Shown piece after piece: positions 7,202-16,901 of a DNA stretch of 62,608 nucleotides. Numbering within the stretch: position 1 is the first letter of the stretch; each line of letters opens with the position of its first letter. Both the position numbers and the translations under genes were made by a program. This stretch comes from Roseibacillus sp. (GTDB lineage: Bacteria; Verrucomicrobiota; Verrucomicrobiia; Verrucomicrobiales; Akkermansiaceae): NCBI GenBank assembly GCA_002686085.1, contig NZAC01000037.1, positions 1-62,608 of the forward strand, given 5' to 3'. The notes under the pieces were generated by a model. It saw only the letters and a list, made by a program, of their open reading frames with translations, had not been told where the DNA came from and ran no database searches.

Positions 7202-9151
7202 TTATGCCCTCACAACCCGGTCTACAGCATGCTTGGTAAGAATGTTTCCCTTGGCTCCACGGCCCTTTACCCCAATTTCCCCGAATTGAAATTCTCTGGA
7301 GACATTCCTAAGTCTAAGGGCAGGCTTAAGATGCACGACAACGGTATTGGCATCACTTTCGCCCAGATCATCATGGGCTGCAAAGTAAAGAACACGAGTC
7401 CCAGCGGTCCCCTTCCCTAACTCATAAATCTTGTCCCTAGTAACGCCTCCAACGCGGAAGCGCTTCGCCATCACCGGCCCATCACGCCCTTCCCGGTAAA
7501 TCATCGAATAAATTTTCTCCTCGGCCTTCCGAAAAATGGCGACATGAACAGGGCGTTTTCCAACAAAGGCCTTATCGGCGACCTTGAGAACTCTCATTTT
7601 GGCATCTTGGGAAATCGCAATGAGATCATCGAGTCGAGAGCACTTCTCAACTGAGCGCTCCTTTTTCAGTGAGATCCCGGCAAATCCATTCTTCTCGTCG
7701 ACATAGAGAGTCTCGGTGGCTGCTACTACCTGGCTGCGGTCGACTCGCTCAAATTCACCCTCATCCGTCCGCGGCTCCTTCCCGCTCCCATATTTCTTTC
7801 TAAGATTCTCGTAGTAGCGAATAGCATAACGAGTAAGTCCTCGAAGGTTCTTCTCAGTCTCCTCGATGGCATTTTCCAATCCCTTGATTTCCTCGTCAGC
7901 CCGGAAACTGTCATACTTGGAAATCCTTTTGATCCGTATCTCGGTCAGACGAACAATATCATCCTTGGTAACCGCACGCCGAAAGCGCTTCGCATAGGGT
8001 TTGAGCCCTCGCTCAATAGCATCGATCACGGCCTCCCATGTCTCACATTCCTCGATGTCCCGGTAAATCCTCTTCTCAATGAAGATCTTCTCCAGAGAAC
8101 TGAAATGCCATTTGTCCTCCAATTCTTCCAATTTGATCTGAAGCTCCTGCTTCAGGAGATCCTTCGTCTGGAATGCGGATCGTTTCAGAATTTCACTGAC
8201 GCCAAGGAATTGCGGTTTGCCGTCAGCGATGACGCAGGAATTCGGTGAAATACTGGTCTCACAATCGGTAAACGCAAAGAGCCCATCGCGAACCGACTCT
8301 GGGTCGCTACCGGCTGAAAGGTGAATGAGAATATCCGCCTCATCAGCGGTATTATCCTCAATTCGGGATATCTTGATTTTTCCCTTTTCTTGCGCGGCCA
8401 CAATCGAGGCCTGCAGAGAGGTGGTGGTCGTCCCCCAAGGGATTTCAATGATTTTAAGGAGGTTCCGTTTCACTACCTCGATTTTTGCCCGAACCCGTAC
8501 CCGCCCCCCGCGGAGGCCATCATTGTACTCACTAGCATCCATCAGCCCGCCTGTCGGAAAATCAGGAACTATTTCCACCTTCTGCTTCCGCAGGGCTCGG
8601 ATACACTGCTCGATCAGCTCGTTAAAATTGTGGGGCAGAATCTTACAGGCAAGGCCAACCGCGATACCCTCACCTCCGTGCGCCAATAAGAGGGGAAACT
8701 TCATTGGAAGGGTGACCGGCTCCCTGTTACGGCCATCGTAACTCTGTGCCCATTCCGTTGTCTTTGGATTAAAAGCAACCTCCAAGGCAAATGGAGTAAG
8801 CCGCGCCTCTATATAGCGCCCAGCGGCAGAAGGATCTCCAGTCAGCACATTTCCCCAGTTTCCCTGAGTATCGATGAGAAGGTCCTTCTGTCCCATCCCT
8901 ACCAACGCGTCCTCAATCGCCGTGTTGCCGTGCGGGTGATATTTCATTGTATCACCAACAATGTTAGCGACCTTGTTATAACGCCCGTCCTCCATTTGAC
9001 GCATGGCGTGAAGGATCCGTCGCTGCACCGGCTTGAGGCCGTCACCTAGGTGCGGAACAGCCCGCTCCATGATGACGTAACTAGCGTAATCAAGGAAGTA
9101 ATCGGAATACATGTTTCCGAGGCTTCCGTGCTCCTTTCCCTTCAAGCTCAT
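7202..9151 (-). CDS. parC: DNA topoisomerase IV subunit A (short form)
   Basis: This is the DNA-cleaving subunit of a type IIA topoisomerase, acting with ParE to decatenate chromosomes. The 649-residue protein carries the quinolone-pocket helix (VGDTMKYHPHGNTAIED, about 65-81) and the catalytic Tyr at about 113 in AGRYIEARL. A coiled-coil gate follows, then a C-terminal region from about residue 470 that is only partly recognisable as pinwheel blades and is short compared with the roughly 750-residue E. coli ParC. A GAGG ribosome site lies six bases before the ATG. parE lies 195 bases upstream on the same strand. The sequence style matches Bacteroidetes and Verrucomicrobia ParC rather than GyrA. 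Confidence 0.93.
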   Translation of the reverse strand: MSLKGKEHGSLGNMYSDYFLDYASYVIMERAVPHLGDGLKPVQRRILHAMRQMEDGRYNKVANIVGDTMKYHPHGNTAIEDALVGMGQKDLLIDTQGNWGNVLTGDPSAAGRYIEARLTPFALEVAFNPKTTEWAQSYDGRNREPVTLPMKFPLLLAHGGEGIAVGLACKILPHNFNELIEQCIRALRKQKVEIVPDFPTGGLMDASEYNDGLRGGRVRVRAKIEVVKRNLLKIIEIPWGTTTTSLQASIVAAQEKGKIKISRIEDNTADEADILIHLSAGSDPESVRDGLFAFTDCETSISPNSCVIADGKPQFLGVSEILKRSAFQTKDLLKQELQIKLEELEDKWHFSSLEKIFIEKRIYRDIEECETWEAVIDAIERGLKPYAKRFRRAVTKDDIVRLTEIRIKRISKYDSFRADEEIKGLENAIEETEKNLRGLTRYAIRYYENLRKKYGSGKEPRTDEGEFERVDRSQVVAATETLYVDEKNGFAGISLKKERSVEKCSRLDDLIAISQDAKMRVLKVADKAFVGKRPVHVAIFRKAEEKIYSMIYREGRDGPVMAKRFRVGGVTRDKIYELGKGTAGTRVLYFAAHDDLGESDANTVVVHLKPALRLRNVSREFQFGEIGVKGRGAKGNILTKHAVDRVVRA

Positions 9152-9346
9152 CCCTTACCTCTGAAGACGCGAATTTAAGATGTCCTTACTATGCTTGGCA
9201 AGGTTTGATGCGGTGTGACGCCTTTAATTTGGCGGAACGCACCCGGCTGTCCCCGGCGCCAAATACCGACTCCTGCACTCTTCGCGCTCATTACGTTCGC
9301 TGCGTAACTTTATTTGCATCCGTTTAACCTGCAAACCCCTCCACTC

Positions 9347-11209
9347 TCACGCAGCGGTCATGTCGCTCTCGCGATCAACCCCTTCCCGCAGGTTATTGAT
9401 AATGTATTCCTGCCGGTCAGGGGTGTTTTTTCCCATGTAAAAGGTAAGCATCTCGCTGAGCCCCTTCCCCTCCTCCATTAACACAGGGTCCAGGCGGATA
9501 TCCGGGCCGATCATATGTTTAAACTCGTGAGAAGAGATTTCCCCGAGACCTTTAAATCGGGTAATTTCCGACCCTTTTCCCAAAGCTTTCAGGGCGGCCT
9601 CCTTCTCCTCATCATCAAAGCAATAGTCTGTTCTCTTTTTGGTTCTCACCCGAAAGAGAGGAGTCTGGAGAATGAACAGGTGCCCCTCCCTGATTAGCTC
9701 AGGGAAAAACTGGAGAAAAAACGTCAGTAGCAACAGCCTGATATGCATGCCATCAACGTCCGCGTCAGTAGCCAAAACCACCCGGTTATAGCGAAGACCA
9801 TCAATATTTTCTTCAATTCCAAGAGCAGCCTGTAGGAGCGCAAATTCCTCGTTTTCGTAAACAACCTTTCGACTCAGGCCGAAAGAGTTCAAGGGCTTTC
9901 CTCGCAGAGAAAAGACCGCCTGAGTTTCTGCATCGCGACACGAGGTGATGGATCCGCTGGCGCTATCACCCTCAGTAATGAAAATCGTACTGGCTTTCCT
10001 CAACTTGTGCTTGGTGTTCCAATGGACGCGACAATCCCTCAGCTTCTTGTTGTGGAGCTTTGTCTGCTTGGCTCGATCCCGAGCCAGCTTTTTCACTCCC
10101 TTCAGCTCCTTGCGCTCTCTCTCAGACGCGATAATCCTTTTCTGAATCGCATCCGCAGTCTCGGGATGTTTGTGCAGGTAGTTATCCAATTGCTCCCGCA
10201 GGAAATTACCAACATAGGTCCGGATGGTTTCTCCTTCCGGTTTCATCGCACTGCTGCCCAGCTTCGTTTTTGTCTGACTCTCGAAAACCGGCTCTTCAAC
10301 CCGAAGCGACACTGCCGCTTCTAGACCTGCTCGGATATCAGCCGGGTCGTATTGTTTCTTATAAAACTCCCGTAAAACCTTTACGATCGCTTCCCGAAAG
10401 GCACCGAGATGCGTGCCACCCTGAGTGGTATGCTGCCCGTTGACGAAGGAGTAGTATTCCTCGCTACTCGACGGGGTATGAACGAAGGCAACATCAATAT
10501 CGCGACCAGAGAGACCGATGGGCTCATAGAGCGGCGCTTCATCCATCTCCTCTTTCAGAAGATCCAGGAGGCCGTTTTTGGAGCGAAACTTCTGCTTATT
10601 AAAGACCAAGCTTAATCCTGGATTCAGGTAGGCATAGTAGCGACACATCCGCTCAACGATTGCCTCTTTAAATTTTGTCCGGGAGGGAAAGATCTCACGA
10701 TCAATCTCGAACGCCAGCCGGGTCCCAGACTTGGTCTTGGAAGCCGCACGGGGCCGCTTCATTTCCTCGGTAACTTCACCCCGACTAAACTCAATGGCCT
10801 TCGTCTTTCCCTCGCGCCAGGCCTGAATTTCAAAGAATTCACTGAGAGCATTCACGGCCTTGATCCCAACCCCGTTTAAACCTACCGCCTTTTTGAACGC
10901 CTCGCTGTCATACTTGGCACCAGTATTGATCTTGGCCGCGCAATCCATCAGCTTACCGAGTGGGATTCCTCTGCCATAATCCCTCACTTCTACCCGCCCT
11001 TCGTCGTCGATCTCGATCTTGATTTCCCGCCCGTGCCCCATCACAAACTCATCGACCGCGTTGTCGATCACCTCCTTTAGAAGAAGATAGATTCCATCAT
11101 CCTGGACCGCTCCGTCCCCAAGCTTGCCGATATACATCCCCGGCCGTAAACGGATGTGCTCGCGCCAGTTGAGAGTCTTGATATCCTCTTCAGTGTAACT
11201 TGCCGACAT
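9347..11209 (-). CDS. parE: DNA topoisomerase IV subunit B
   Basis: The ATPase subunit of topoisomerase IV, 620 residues. The GHKL ATP site is intact: [11 protein letters not shown] supplies the catalytic Glu and the Mg-binding Asn, DYGRGIP the nucleotide-binding Asp, and [14 protein letters not shown] the ATP lid. The TOPRIM domain has EGDSASG and [12 protein letters not shown], the metal-binding acidic residues. The protein ends shortly after the TOPRIM/tail region, as in other ParE. It precedes parC on the same strand; the 195-base gap between them may hold a secondary promoter. No Shine-Dalgarno sequence is evident before its ATG. Confidence 0.95.
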   Translation of the reverse strand: MSASYTEEDIKTLNWREHIRLRPGMYIGKLGDGAVQDDGIYLLLKEVIDNAVDEFVMGHGREIKIEIDDEGRVEVRDYGRGIPLGKLMDCAAKINTGAKYDSEAFKKAVGLNGVGIKAVNALSEFFEIQAWREGKTKAIEFSRGEVTEEMKRPRAASKTKSGTRLAFEIDREIFPSRTKFKEAIVERMCRYYAYLNPGLSLVFNKQKFRSKNGLLDLLKEEMDEAPLYEPIGLSGRDIDVAFVHTPSSSEEYYSFVNGQHTTQGGTHLGAFREAIVKVLREFYKKQYDPADIRAGLEAAVSLRVEEPVFESQTKTKLGSSAMKPEGETIRTYVGNFLREQLDNYLHKHPETADAIQKRIIASERERKELKGVKKLARDRAKQTKLHNKKLRDCRVHWNTKHKLRKASTIFITEGDSASGSITSCRDAETQAVFSLRGKPLNSFGLSRKVVYENEEFALLQAALGIEENIDGLRYNRVVLATDADVDGMHIRLLLLTFFLQFFPELIREGHLFILQTPLFRVRTKKRTDYCFDDEEKEAALKALGKGSEITRFKGLGEISSHEFKHMIGPDIRLDPVLMEEGKGLSEMLTFYMGKNTPDRQEYIINNLREGVDRESDMTAA

Positions 11210-11221
11210 ACTTGGTTACTT

Positions 11222-11251
11222 AATATTTCTAAACTAATGAAGCGAGGTCAA
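11222..11251 (-). promoter_or_regulatory. Possible parE promoter
   Basis: On the minus strand TTGACC (11251-11246) is followed after 18 bases by AATATT (11227-11222), about 12 bases before the parE ATG. The -35 box is five of six, the -10 box four of six. This is a weak prediction from the pattern alone. Confidence 0.25.
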
Positions 11252-11329
11252 AGAGCAGCCGGAAACACGGTCGTATACACATTCTGGCAGGACCCGGCCC
11301 TCATAAGGGCTGATTCTGGGGCAAGACTC

Positions 11330-13870
11330 TCAGGGTTTCCTGATCCTATAGTATTGCGCAGTCTCATCCGCGATAAATAGATCAGGAATGACAAAGCGAT
11401 GCCGCCCTGGAGAGACCTCAATACCGGAGTCGGTAGTAAGGAGCTCAAATGGGAACCATGTGGACGACCTACCAAGATCGAGACTGACATCGAAACAGTA
11501 GAGATCTCCCGGAGTGAGTCCCTCTACCTCAACGAGGACTTCAAGATTTTCCCGGTCCACATCAAAGTCGGTTATTCTGATAAACTGAATCGCGACGGCG
11601 CCATCGAAAGTATTTCCATCAACAGTAACGCCAGGTGAAAAGAGAACCCCGTCCGCACCGGACGCCTGTGAGTGCGCCACAAATGCCCCACTGCCATCCG
11701 GAGACCGGGACACGGACTCATCGAGAACCGACCCATCGTATTCAAACTCAAGAAGAGTACTTCCGCCTCCGGGGGTCTTCAGCAAAATGGTGTCTCCGCT
11801 ATTGTTAAGGCCGAGGAGCCCACTACTTGCAGTCTGCACCAGAGAGCCCCCGAATCCGCCGACCGGCGATCCACCTCCAAAAACGACAATCGCTCTCCCA
11901 GCGGCCAGCAGCGTACCAACAGGAAAGACATGCCGCATTCCCACGCCATCGTGGATCTCATAGTCACTAAGATCAAAGGCGTCCTCAGATACGTTCAGTA
12001 ACTCGATGAATTCGTCCTGCGAGGTATCCAGTGTGCCATCACGATTAGCGTCCCCTTCTGGATTTGGTGGATCCGAAAGGAACTCGTTGATCACAAGATC
12101 GCCGAACGGACCATCGCCATCGTCCTCCACCTCAAAGGTCGCACTGGCGGTCGTGTATCCGGGAGCCACAGCCCGCAGCTCAACTATCTGAGTCCCGTCC
12201 TCCGCTATATCATCCACCGCGTTGAGAGTGATCGTGAGGGAGCTCTCGTCGACCAGAAAGGTTCCCCGCGCACCCAGATCAGAAAGCGCCTCTGTCTCAT
12301 CGGTAACCACGATCACGACGTCAAGGGGCACACTGAGATCCCCTGTCCTTCGAAGAAGAGCGCTGATGCTCCCTCCATTCTCATTCATGGCTCCGGCGCT
12401 CAGACTAAAGGAAAGCTCTCCCAGAGGCGGACAGAAGTCGCTCCCGTCACTACGGGTTCCCGGAGAGAAAAGTCGACCGTCTCCAATACCGCCATGCAGG
12501 GTGAAACCGTCTGATATCTCCGGGTCTCGAACGAGAGATTGATCATTTCCTCCCTCACTCCCGTAGTTCACTGAGGCGACGAGCTCACCCTGAGCATCAT
12601 AGACACTCACAGTATCCCCTGCGTTATTCAGGCCAAGTCTGATGCTACTCACCGTCTGAAAGATGGCAGACCCCCCGAGGTTATCAACGGACCCTCCGCC
12701 AAAAACGACGATGGCGCAACCAGAAGGCACGACCGTACCCGTTGGAAAAAGATGCCGTTCCTCACTACGATCCCGCAAAGACCAGCCGCTCATATCGAGA
12801 GGTGCACCGCTCTTGTTGACGATCTCGACAAACTCATCATCCGCACTATCGGTATCTCCATCTCCGTTTGCATCGCCCGGAGCACCGGAAGGTATGTCCG
12901 CAAGAATCTCCGTAATAGCGATCGGAGAAGTATCATTATCATCTGTCACAGTGAGTGAGACAGTCCCTGAAGAAAGCCCCGTCGCAGTCGCGGTGATGAC
13001 CACCTCCTGATCACCATCCTCAATCGTATCATTAACAGCATCAATAGCCCCAAGCAGGGTCACTGACGCTTGCCCCGCAAGGATCACCCCGGTCTCCGTG
13101 GCAATCATTGCTTCGGTGTCATCACCGGATGAAAGTGTCACCGTCAGATCCTCGAGGAGAGATCCCGTTCTGGTCACCGTCACATCGACCTGTGCAGCTC
13201 CACTATCTTCCCCGATGGTCGATGAGCTCAAGGAGAGACTGAGCGATTCCGAAGCCGAGTCACTGAAGCTCTGCAGATAAAACGGATCCCCAGCCTCGGC
13301 TTCATCGACTTCTTGATTGCTAGCGACGCCCCACACCTGCGGATAATCAAGCACGGTCGAACCGGCAAGAAGGTCGAACCCTACACCTTCACTAATACGA
13401 TAAAAACTCCTGTTTGCCCCCTCATTTCCCGCATCTGTAAACGAGAGCGCATCAACGATCGCCGCCGTATCTCCCAAGGCGCCGAGCGCCGTATCATAAA
13501 GCACCACGCTGTCATCGCCATTAAAGTTAGGAGTGCCATTTGTCGACACGTCTGCAACGGCATAGGCTGGCACGACGGCTCGAGTGTTCCCGAGAAGAAG
13601 AGAGCCGTTAGGAGGAATAGACAACCCATCGAGACTGTCGCTCCCTCCCGGACTTGCCCCGTCCTGCTTCCACGCCTCTGTCGCTGCATTGGCCCACCTC
13701 GTAAGAACAAACCCATCGAGGGAAATCGCGGTATCACTTGTATTGGAAAGCTCTAACCACTTATTAAAACTTGTCCCTTCGTAATACTGGGAAATCACAA
13801 CCTCCGCACGGGCTACGGGGACAAGCCCGGAGACGAGGCAGAGGACCAAGAGAAGGTTCCGATAGTTCAT
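11330..13870 (-). CDS. Secreted lamin-tail/Calx-beta multidomain protein
   Basis: The ATG at 13870 is chosen because it opens a clean signal peptide (MNYRNLLLVLCLVSG, ending VARA); the open frame extends 33 codons further upstream. The 846-residue product alternates three lamin-tail domains, each with the 'FVEI/FIEL..L..W/Y..RHLFP..GG' pattern, with two Calx-beta-like modules carrying 'GED' and 'VTVTRTG'. Two lamin-tail domains contain Asp-rich loops, GDANGDGDTDSADDEF and a related GDANRDGTLDTSQDEF, which look like dockerin or EF-type calcium sites. The last 90 residues resemble a small beta sandwich ending in the common 'YYRIRKP' tail. It is probably an extracellular calcium-stabilised adhesin or structural protein. 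It sits alone between the M15-like peptidase and parE, both on the same strand. Confidence 0.8.
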   Translation of the reverse strand: MNYRNLLLVLCLVSGLVPVARAEVVISQYYEGTSFNKWLELSNTSDTAISLDGFVLTRWANAATEAWKQDGASPGGSDSLDGLSIPPNGSLLLGNTRAVVPAYAVADVSTNGTPNFNGDDSVVLYDTALGALGDTAAIVDALSFTDAGNEGANRSFYRISEGVGFDLLAGSTVLDYPQVWGVASNQEVDEAEAGDPFYLQSFSDSASESLSLSLSSSTIGEDSGAAQVDVTVTRTGSLLEDLTVTLSSGDDTEAMIATETGVILAGQASVTLLGAIDAVNDTIEDGDQEVVITATATGLSSGTVSLTVTDDNDTSPIAITEILADIPSGAPGDANGDGDTDSADDEFVEIVNKSGAPLDMSGWSLRDRSEERHLFPTGTVVPSGCAIVVFGGGSVDNLGGSAIFQTVSSIRLGLNNAGDTVSVYDAQGELVASVNYGSEGGNDQSLVRDPEISDGFTLHGGIGDGRLFSPGTRSDGSDFCPPLGELSFSLSAGAMNENGGSISALLRRTGDLSVPLDVVIVVTDETEALSDLGARGTFLVDESSLTITLNAVDDIAEDGTQIVELRAVAPGYTTASATFEVEDDGDGPFGDLVINEFLSDPPNPEGDANRDGTLDTSQDEFIELLNVSEDAFDLSDYEIHDGVGMRHVFPVGTLLAAGRAIVVFGGGSPVGGFGGSLVQTASSGLLGLNNSGDTILLKTPGGGSTLLEFEYDGSVLDESVSRSPDGSGAFVAHSQASGADGVLFSPGVTVDGNTFDGAVAIQFIRITDFDVDRENLEVLVEVEGLTPGDLYCFDVSLDLGRSSTWFPFELLTTDSGIEVSPGRHRFVIPDLFIADETAQYYRIRKP

Positions 13871-14001
13871 GATGGAAAAAACTGAAACAGATTTAGTGCC
13901 GATTAACCACTTGGCGGCCGGCGAAGTCAAGGAACCCTCTGAGCCGAACCTTTCAGTTTTGCGAGACAATTAACAAGACTGCCAAACCGATCATCCAACC
14001 C

Positions 14002-14643
14002 TCACCAATCGACGTTGTAGCCCCTTGTGTCAACGTGCGTAAACCCGGTATACTGGCCCACGCCACCACGGAACTTTCCTTCTTCCCGAATGTTTCGGGC
14101 GGCCCTGGCGACCGCATAAGTCGAGGCATGGAACTGCAGATCGAGAGCTATATTATCCTTGTGGAGTGAGTTTGGCTTCGCACCCGGACAACGCGCATTA
14201 TAGGACGGGCTCCGGAAAGCTGAGGTGACCCCTTTGACGGAGGTAGACAATCTCACCGCGATCTCATCAGCGACCCTCAGTGTCTGACTCATTTGCCGCC
14301 AGCTTTCGCGTCCCGGCAATGCGTTCCAGACACTACCCTTCTTGCGTGCGTGCGACGTGATGATTTGCTGCACACTGATGTGCCTCAGCCTGAGGGCTGA
14401 AAGGTAGCGCCCATATGCGTGCAAAAGAGGACCTTGCCTCCGAACCCATTCGACAGGGAGCTCATTCACGTTCAAATCCGATTGCCCACTAAAAACTGAA
14501 ACCCCTTGCGTAACACCCGCAGAGGCGAACATACCACCCGCAGTCAAAAGGGAAGCCCGCAGGAACCCTCGCCTCCCGCAGGATCCCGTCCCGACACCAC
14601 CATCCAACGGCAAGTGATTTTGGGACGAATAGCCTTTCTGCAT
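14002..14643 (-). CDS. Tat-exported M15/YcbK-like peptidase
   Basis: The ATG at 14643 is preferred over a TTG at 14706; it gives 213 residues. A twin-arginine signal GRRGFLRASLL is followed by a hydrophobic stretch. The C-terminal half has the M15 metal-site pattern: FRSPSYNARCP, then SLHKDNIALDLQF, then FTHVDTRG, supplying two His and one Asp as zinc ligands. This matches the YcbK/DUF882 group of murein-processing enzymes. A similar Tat-exported YcbK-like layout is common in Gram-negative bacteria. The substrate is most likely peptidoglycan, by analogy. The 298 bases upstream, up to the NhaC start, form a divergent AT-rich promoter region with no other gene seen. Confidence 0.8.
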   Translation of the reverse strand: MQKGYSSQNHLPLDGGVGTGSCGRRGFLRASLLTAGGMFASAGVTQGVSVFSGQSDLNVNELPVEWVRRQGPLLHAYGRYLSALRLRHISVQQIITSHARKKGSVWNALPGRESWRQMSQTLRVADEIAVRLSTSVKGVTSAFRSPSYNARCPGAKPNSLHKDNIALDLQFHASTYAVARAARNIREEGKFRGGVGQYTGFTHVDTRGYNVDW

Positions 14644-14941
14644 CTCTTCGAAATGTTTGCTAAATCTCCTGTTGTGGCCAGCGGAAAATGCTCTTGTCCG
14701 AACCAAGACAAACGTGTTTTAAACGGTAATTTAGGGAATACTCTGGATATTTTAATCGAAAATAAGGTTCTGTGAATAACTTAGGGATTCGAGCTGTTTT
14801 TCTAATAAAACTGCCACTGTGTGCTCCTTAGTTTTAAAATTATTAAAGCGGCACTTTTTTTATTCAGGAAACAAATTTCGGTCGGAATTGATATCCCTAG
14901 ATCCCTGCGAGATATGTTCTCACAAGCCTGCTGGTTCTCAG

Positions 14942-16552
14942 ATGGAAGCCACTAACAACAATAGCAAGAAACGTGCCCTCTGGGCGTGTGCTTCTTTGCT
15001 TCTTACACCCCTGGTACTGGCCCTTCCCGACAAGCTTCTTGCTCTATGGCCAGCTGCGGTTGCCCTTGGTCTCGTATTCGTTACCAAAAAGGCGCCGCTA
15101 GCTCTTGGCTCCGCCTGCCTTAGCGCCTTGCTTCTCATTGTGCTGACAGACCGGAATTCATTTTTTGAGTGGATTAGTCCCACGGGCGGCTTTCTCGCCA
15201 CCCTGACCAGCCCTTGGCATTTCTATGCTCTGCTATTTACTTTGCTCCTTGGGTCTCTTTCCGCAGTCATCGAAGCCTCGGGAGGCCTCTTTGCTCTTCT
15301 GCACGCGGGGGGAGAAATCACGGAAAAAACCCGGAGACGTTTTCTCAACAGTGTCCTTGGAATTGGTCTGCTCTGTTTCTTTGACGGCTTGGCCAATGCC
15401 CTCATGCTTGGACGGGTAGCCCGTCCTGTCGCGGACCGGTTACAAGTGCCTCGGGCTTATCTGGCCTACCTTGTTGACACAACCAGCTCTGCGGTCGCAT
15501 GCCTCGCCTTTCTCTCAACTTGGATAGTGACTCAGCTTGGTTACATCGCCACTCATAGTCCCCTCAACACGCCGCCCTATCTTCAGTTTCTCTCCTCGTT
15601 ACCGTATAACTATTACTGCCTCTTCGGCTTGGGACTCGCCATTCTCTCCGTTCGCTACCGCTGGTTGATTGGCCCCATGCGTCGCCGATTCGAAACCCTC
15701 GATACTCCGCCTGTAGATACGAATCGGATGCCGCCCGGTCGAACTTCTCCCATACGCGCATTAGTTCCGGTCCTCGTTCTCCTACTCAGCCTCCCTCTGA
15801 TTATTTTCTTCTCTTACACTCCCGAGAACGAAGTCTCCCTCTCACTGAGAATTCAAGAATCGCTCAATGCCCCCACGGTGCCGAGGGCCTTTGTCATATC
15901 GAGTTTTCTCGCCCTCATAGCCGCCTGCTTGACTTATCCTGCGACAAGGCGTGCAGAGACTCCTCGTGCCGCTTGGTCAGGTGCAAGACAGCTCATCCCC
16001 GCGCTTGGCATTCTTCTGCTGGCTTGGTTTCTCGGCAGTCTTTTCAAAGTTCTTGGTACTGCCGGCGTTCTCGCAAGCCTCTTGGGCTCATGGCTCCCTC
16101 TTGAAGCATTGGCCTCAGGGGTCTTCGTTCTCGGTTGCTTCATTTCCTTTATCTCGGGCACATCGTGGGGCACAATGGGCCTTCTTCTCCCTCTCGTCCT
16201 GCCACTTTGCGGCGCAATGGTGACTGCTCAAGGAGCTCCACCTGAAACACTTGAAGTCATTGTCCCAGCCGTTATTGGAGCGGTCTTCGGCGGAGCAGTC
16301 TTTGGAGACCACTGCAGCCCCTACAGTGATACGACTATCGTAAGTGCTCTCGCAAGTGGTGTCTCGACTCATGAGCACACAATCACGCAACTTCCCTACG
16401 CACTTATCGCGGCCGGCGCTACAGTAGTGCTCGGCTACGTCCCGGTTGCCCTTGGGCTGCCAGCGTGGATCGCACTCGTCACTGGACTAGCCTTACTTGC
16501 CGCGGTTGTAGCCGTTACAAGCCGAGGGTCACCTCCCATTAAAGGCCCTTAA
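14942..16552 (+). CDS. NhaC-family Na+/H+ antiporter
   Basis: The 536-residue protein from ATG 14942 has about a dozen membrane helices. The signature near the end, FGGAVFGDHCSPYSDTT, is characteristic of NhaC-type exchangers; a second marker is the SGTSWGTMG loop. An upstream in-frame ATG at 14819 would add a 41-residue hydrophilic head with no family support. It would exchange cytoplasmic Na+ for H+, which fits a marine or saline habitat. It is a single-gene unit, diverging from the M15-like peptidase and followed by tRNA-Arg. Confidence 0.9.
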   Translation: MEATNNNSKKRALWACASLLLTPLVLALPDKLLALWPAAVALGLVFVTKKAPLALGSACLSALLLIVLTDRNSFFEWISPTGGFLATLTSPWHFYALLFTLLLGSLSAVIEASGGLFALLHAGGEITEKTRRRFLNSVLGIGLLCFFDGLANALMLGRVARPVADRLQVPRAYLAYLVDTTSSAVACLAFLSTWIVTQLGYIATHSPLNTPPYLQFLSSLPYNYYCLFGLGLAILSVRYRWLIGPMRRRFETLDTPPVDTNRMPPGRTSPIRALVPVLVLLLSLPLIIFFSYTPENEVSLSLRIQESLNAPTVPRAFVISSFLALIAACLTYPATRRAETPRAAWSGARQLIPALGILLLAWFLGSLFKVLGTAGVLASLLGSWLPLEALASGVFVLGCFISFISGTSWGTMGLLLPLVLPLCGAMVTAQGAPPETLEVIVPAVIGAVFGGAVFGDHCSPYSDTTIVSALASGVSTHEHTITQLPYALIAAGATVVLGYVPVALGLPAWIALVTGLALLAAVVAVTSRGSPPIKGP

Positions 16553-16769
16553 GTGTGCTTAAACCCTCAGTGAGGACCCTTGAAATTCCTCAGTCCATGC
16601 CTTCCCCCTTTCAGATCCACCACCTTCCTGACTACTCGCCGGGAAAACACAGGATCCCATTCCAGCCTTGATTCCGTCTCGATAGAAGCGAGACTGCAGC
16701 CGGCCAGTGCGCAAGCGCAGGCCTCCACGCACGGAGTCTAAGCGCCTAGAGGTAGTCGACTCCTACCGC

Positions 16770-16841
16770 GGGCCTGTAGTTCAACGGATAGAACGGTGGT
16801 TTCCGGTACCACAGATCGGGGTTCGATTCCCTGCGGGCCTA
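16770..16841 (+). tRNA. tRNA-Arg (anticodon CCG)
   Basis: A full cloverleaf is present: acceptor GGGCCTG/CGGGCCT with two G-U pairs, D arm GTTC/GAAC, anticodon arm GTGGT/ACCAC with loop TTCCGGT (anticodon CCG), and T arm CGGGG/CCCTG around TTCGATT. The discriminator is A and no CCA is encoded. It lies between the NhaC gene and the convergent heme/dehydrogenase gene. Confidence 0.9.
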
Positions 16842-16901
16842 GGAGGCGGGGTCGCTCCACCTTGTAGCGAAGACACTCCACCTTGTCGGCCTCCCCACGG
16901 T

